A stretch of 62,672 bases of DNA from contig JAUWKS010000014.1 of NCBI GenBank assembly GCA_030614005.1, positions 1-62,672 on the forward strand, given 5' to 3'. Below the pieces are notes generated by a model. It had not been told where the DNA came from, did no database searches, and saw only the letters and a list, made by a program, of their open reading frames with translations. The stretch comes from Candidatus Heimdallarchaeota archaeon (GTDB lineage Archaea; Asgardarchaeota; Heimdallarchaeia; JABLTI01). The translations under genes and the position numbers were made by a program. Positions 59,688-62,672 of the stretch are shown here, piece after piece; within the stretch, counting starts at the first letter, position 1, and each line of letters starts with the position of its first letter.

Positions 59688-59808
59688 CTTCGCCGTTTCT
59701 TTGTTTTTTTTCAAGAAAAAATCGTCTTTGCACAATAACAAAACTTTACATATTACTGAGTGCAAGTTTATTATAGAAAAACAAAACAATGTTAAGAGGA
59801 AAACAAAA

Positions 59809-60582
59809 ATGGATTTTCAACGTATACCTACAAGTTCACCACTAGATGAATTGAGGAAAATAAAGCTTCTTGACACTGGTATTCCTGGATTTGATGTCAG
59901 TATCGGTGGAGGAGTTCCTGATGGGTCACTAATTTTGTTATTAGGTGAACCTGGTTCAGGTTATGATGTTTTTGCATTGCAGATGCTTTATGAGCAAGCT
60001 AAAAAAGGCAAGAAAGTCTATTATGTTTCTGTTGATAAACCTCCCTCGGAAGTAGAATTAGAGATGCTAACTTTTGGTTGGGATATTGACACGTACAAAT
60101 CAATTGGCTCTTGGGTTTATATTGATGCATATAGTGCAAAATACGCAACAGGGAATGAGGACTCTTCCCCGGTAATTTCATGGGATAAAGGACTGTTAAA
60201 TCTTTTAAGAACCAAATTTGTCGATTTGGTAGGCAAATCTACTCAATCATTTACTATTATAGATACTCTCTCGCATTTACTACTTGATTATGACGAAGAT
60301 CAAGTAAGAGATTTAGTTGAAAATTTCATTAATAATGTTGTTCGTAAAGTAGGCGGAGTACACATGATTTTAATGATAAAAGGAATGCATGATTTGAAGA
60401 CTGAGACATTATTTAGTCACTTAGCTGATGGAGTAATTGACTTCTATTTGCGAGAAAGACAAGATCAACTTCAGAGAACGTTTCGAGTAAGAAAAATGCG
60501 AAAAGCAATATATGATACACGATTATATCCAATTAATCTTGAAGAAGATGGTTTGCAGATCGAAACAGCTAGAAGAATATAA
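59809..60582 (+). CDS. KaiC/RadA-like RecA-fold protein with degenerate P-loop
   Basis: A protein of about 257 residues with the KaiC-family order: LLDTGIPGFDVSIGGGVPDGS, then the P-loop position, GKKVYYVSVDKPPSEV, TIIDTLSH (Walker B-like, Asp), and late strands (HMILMIKGMHDLKTE, DGVIDFYLRERQDQ, FRVRKMRKAIYDTRLY). The P-loop reads GEPGSGYDV instead of GxxGxGKT: the lysine is Tyr and the next Thr is Asp. ATP binding is therefore doubtful and a structural or regulatory role is likely. The ATG at 59809 has an AAGAGGA site; longer forms from 59701 lack one. Confidence 0.75.
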   Translation: MDFQRIPTSSPLDELRKIKLLDTGIPGFDVSIGGGVPDGSLILLLGEPGSGYDVFALQMLYEQAKKGKKVYYVSVDKPPSEVELEMLTFGWDIDTYKSIGSWVYIDAYSAKYATGNEDSSPVISWDKGLLNLLRTKFVDLVGKSTQSFTIIDTLSHLLLDYDEDQVRDLVENFINNVVRKVGGVHMILMIKGMHDLKTETLFSHLADGVIDFYLRERQDQLQRTFRVRKMRKAIYDTRLYPINLEEDGLQIETARRI

Positions 60583-60716
60583 AATCACTTTTCTAGCTCA
60601 ACTCATTTTTTCTATTTTTATTTTTGGTAAGGGTGATAGTGAAGCTTTTATTCTTGAAATACGACAATGAATTAGAGAAAAAGTTACCAATTTACCCCAT
60701 TTAATCATTCATTCGT

Positions 60717-62312
60717 GTGAGGATATTACAAGTGGCTGATAGTCAAATTCTATGGACAGAATCGTTTCGCCCAAAAAATCTAGGACAAGTTGTAGGTAAT
60801 GAAGATGCTGTAGTGGAACTCAGAGATTGGTTTGATTCATGGTCCCCAACTGCAAAAAAGAAAGTAGCAATTTTACATGGACCGGCGGGAACAGGAAAAA
60901 CAAGTAGTGTTATCGCGCTCGCGAATGAAAGGCAATATGAATTAGTTGAAATGAATGCAAGTGATTCGAGAAATAAAGCTGCAATAATGAGGTTAGCGGG
61001 GAGTTCAGCAAGGGAAGGCACAATTGTAAATGGTGCAAAAGGTAAAAGAATTCTACTTATTGATGAGGTTGATGGAATCGCTGGTAGAGAAGATCGTGGT
61101 GGAGTAAAATCTTTAGTTGATGTAATACGTGAAGCAGCAGTACCAATTATTTGTACCGCAAATGAAGCTTATTCCCCAAAATTGAAAGCGTTAAGAAAGA
61201 TTGCCAAAGTTATTGCTTATCGACCTGTTCATCCTGAGTACATTTTCAAAATTTTAAAGAAAATCGCTCGAGAAGAAAAAATAACTATTCCAGAAGATAA
61301 CCTTCAATTCTTAGCAAATAATGCAGGAGGAGATATGCGAAGTGCAATCAATGATTTTCAAGGAATGGCCCTTCAATTGAAAAGCGGAAAAGCAACAGAT
61401 ATCGAGTTACTTAAACCTTACAGAGATCAAACAAAAAATTTGCAATCTGCGCTAACAGAATTGTTTAATGCAAATGATTATTTGAAAGGAAAGAAAGCAA
61501 TAGATGGGCTAAAAATAAAGTACGATGAATTGCTTCTCTGGGTTTTTGAGAATGCCTATTTACATACCAGTGAAGAAAAATTAGCTGAAGTGTATACTAC
61601 ACTTGCAGACGCAGACCTGTATTTAGGAAGGATTATGCGTAGACAAAGCTGGGGTTTATTGAAATATTTCTTTGATTTAGTGTCAGGTGGAGTTGCGGTA
61701 GCTATTGATAAACCCAAAAAATCTGCTCAACATGTTTTCCCGCAGAAAATAGCCATGTATGCTCAAACAATGTTTACTCGAGCAATTACAAAATCTATAT
61801 CTGCAAATCTAGCAGAAAAAATACATGTATCTCAAAGGTCAGCAAGAACGGATTCACTATATCTAGTTCAACAAGTCTTGAATAGTAATGTTGGCGAGGC
61901 AGCAAAAATGGTTGATTGGCTGGAATTAGATGACAATCAAGTGAAGTCTTTGCTCGAAAAACCTGAATCACTCAGGAAAATAAGACAAGTTGTTAATGCT
62001 TATGAAACAGAACGAATAAAAATTCAAACCTCTATGAGTGATTTACAACATTCAAGTTTCGATCGGCCAGGTGATGATTGGTCAGCAATTCTAAAGGACT
62101 ATGAAATTAAGAAAGAACAAAAATTAGAAGAGGAAAAGAGACGGAAAGAAGAAGAAAAACAGAGAAAAGATGAAGCAAGAAAAGCTGCTAAAGCAAAAAA
62201 GAAAGCAGAAGCAAAAGCAAAGAAAGAAAAAGAGAAAGCAGAGCAAGTGAAAGAAGAACCAAAGAAGAAGGAAAAGAAAGCACAAACTTCCCTTGATCAA
62301 TATTTTTCTTAA
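60717..62312 (+). CDS. rfcL: replication factor C large subunit
   Basis: The large subunit of the archaeal clamp loader, which opens PCNA. After ILWTESFRPKNLGQVVGNE come Walker A HGPAGTGKTSS (about 54-64), Walker B LIDEVDG (about 112-118), the sensor 1 region IICTANEAY and sensor 2 GGDMRSAINDFQ. The collar domain follows, then a strongly charged Lys/Glu/Ala helix (about 460-520) and the C-terminal PIP box QTSLDQYF. Two in-frame GTG starts exist (60717, 60732); the second gives MADSQILWTESF. Confidence 0.94.
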   Translation: MRILQVADSQILWTESFRPKNLGQVVGNEDAVVELRDWFDSWSPTAKKKVAILHGPAGTGKTSSVIALANERQYELVEMNASDSRNKAAIMRLAGSSAREGTIVNGAKGKRILLIDEVDGIAGREDRGGVKSLVDVIREAAVPIICTANEAYSPKLKALRKIAKVIAYRPVHPEYIFKILKKIAREEKITIPEDNLQFLANNAGGDMRSAINDFQGMALQLKSGKATDIELLKPYRDQTKNLQSALTELFNANDYLKGKKAIDGLKIKYDELLLWVFENAYLHTSEEKLAEVYTTLADADLYLGRIMRRQSWGLLKYFFDLVSGGVAVAIDKPKKSAQHVFPQKIAMYAQTMFTRAITKSISANLAEKIHVSQRSARTDSLYLVQQVLNSNVGEAAKMVDWLELDDNQVKSLLEKPESLRKIRQVVNAYETERIKIQTSMSDLQHSSFDRPGDDWSAILKDYEIKKEQKLEEEKRRKEEEKQRKDEARKAAKAKKKAEAKAKKEKEKAEQVKEEPKKKEKKAQTSLDQYFS

Positions 62313-62456
62313 TTAAAATAAGCAGAACATATCAAACTTCATTGATCTTGTAAAATTCATGTTTACTAGCTATGATGGAAATAGCATTTAGCTCTTTTAA
62401 AAGAAAATCAGTACTAGCATCTATAGAAGATCTATTTGTTAGGGATTGATAGTAGC

Positions 62457-62672
62457 TTGAATTTAGGCTCTGGAAAAAAAACATCACTGGATTCCATATT
62501 TTGGCAAAGAATGAATGAGATATTCCCATATCCCGTGTATCGAAAAGAACAATTTTCAATTATATCAGCAATTCAAAACGAATCTAACAAGACATTGCTT
62601 ATTGATGCAGAAACGGGTAGCGGGAAAACTGCCGCTGTTCTCTCTGCGGTGTTAAGTAGAAAACAACCTGGA
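62457..62672 (+). CDS. N-terminal part of an XPD/Rad3-like helicase, cut by window end
   Basis: A reading frame opens at TTG 62457 and runs to the window edge (72 codons). It contains IFPYPVYRKEQFSIISAI, a Q-motif-like start of iron-sulfur superfamily 2 helicases (XPD/Rad3/DinG), and the Walker A AETGSGKTAAVLS. In this family the start of domain 1 looks exactly so, followed by the Fe-S Cys cluster, which lies outside the window. The true start could be the ATG at 62511. The 62313-62456 gap holds no gene. Confidence 0.7.
   Translation, partial: MNLGSGKKTSLDSIFWQRMNEIFPYPVYRKEQFSIISAIQNESNKTLLIDAETGSGKTAAVLSAVLSRKQPG

Noticed and set aside
62140..62290. Low-complexity Lys/Glu stretch as an assembly artefact
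   Set aside because: Charged tails before the PIP box are common in RfcL proteins and the frame stays intact to QTSLDQYF.

Overview
The window comes from an AT-rich archaeon, most likely an Asgard archaeon. Archaeal identity rests on split archaeal-type PheRS subunits, the cmk - L14e - Cbf5 gene order, RadA, FEN1, the large clamp-loader subunit with a C-terminal PIP box, a tRNA gene with a bulge-helix-bulge intron, TATA boxes, GGTGA-type ribosome binding sites and many TTG/GTG starts. Asgard affiliation rests on ESCRT-I (Vps23/TSG101-like and Vps28-like) and ESCRT-II (Vps22/SNF8-like) genes near 21.5-25.6 kb. It is supported by an EXO5/Dem1-like nuclease and possibly a longin/roadblock-like protein. 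The exact lineage cannot be fixed without a tree; a Heimdallarchaeia-type genome is a reasonable guess.

Layout. 0.3-7.5 kb: MFS exporter, aminoglycoside-phosphotransferase-like kinase, membrane-anchored thiamine-type binding protein, then a minus-strand run (TIM-barrel isomerase, ArsR-type regulator, URO-D-like protein, small beta-rich protein). 7.7-14 kb: translation genes (PheT/PheS convergent, Cmk, L14e, Cbf5, methyltransferase, intron-containing tRNA-Ser). 14-17 kb: a polytopic membrane protein and an anchored extracellular TIM-barrel protein. 17-21.4 kb: a glycyl radical enzyme with its activase and a flavin split-barrel protein. 21.5-25.6 kb: the ESCRT genes around a NOL1/NOP2-type RNA methyltransferase. 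25.8-35.6 kb: a lone OppF-type ATPase, MFS permease, membrane, coiled-coil and secreted proteins, winged-helix proteins, a HEAT-repeat protein and a HAD phosphatase. 35.8-43 kb: RadA with a long tail, second MFS permease, Ski2-like helicase with a SWIM finger, CBS protein, EXO5-like nuclease. 43-53 kb: mostly uncharacterised proteins, a small radical SAM enzyme, the TldD/TldE protease pair and a translationally coupled membrane pair. 53-62.7 kb: FEN1, MazG-like pyrophosphohydrolase, a redox/sensory cassette (thioredoxin-V4R-V4R protein plus PrxQ peroxiredoxin) behind a 20-bp-periodic repeat array, two polar-lipid head-group enzymes, a KaiC-like protein with a destroyed P-loop, RfcL and the start of an XPD/Rad3-like helicase cut by the window end.

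The most interesting points are: the ESCRT-I/II locus with a 100-residue companion gene that could be a third ESCRT-I subunit; the four-fold 20-bp repeat array in front of the redox/V4R cassette; a predicted TATA-driven branched small RNA at 45.06-45.13 kb; a tRNA-Ser with an unexpected A discriminator; and repeated hairpin-plus-T-tract signals just downstream of plus-strand stop codons, unusual for archaea. No CRISPR array, insertion sequence, rRNA or prophage was seen. Apart from the 13827-14153 gap, which holds the tRNA, no stretch above about 300 bases lacks a gene.
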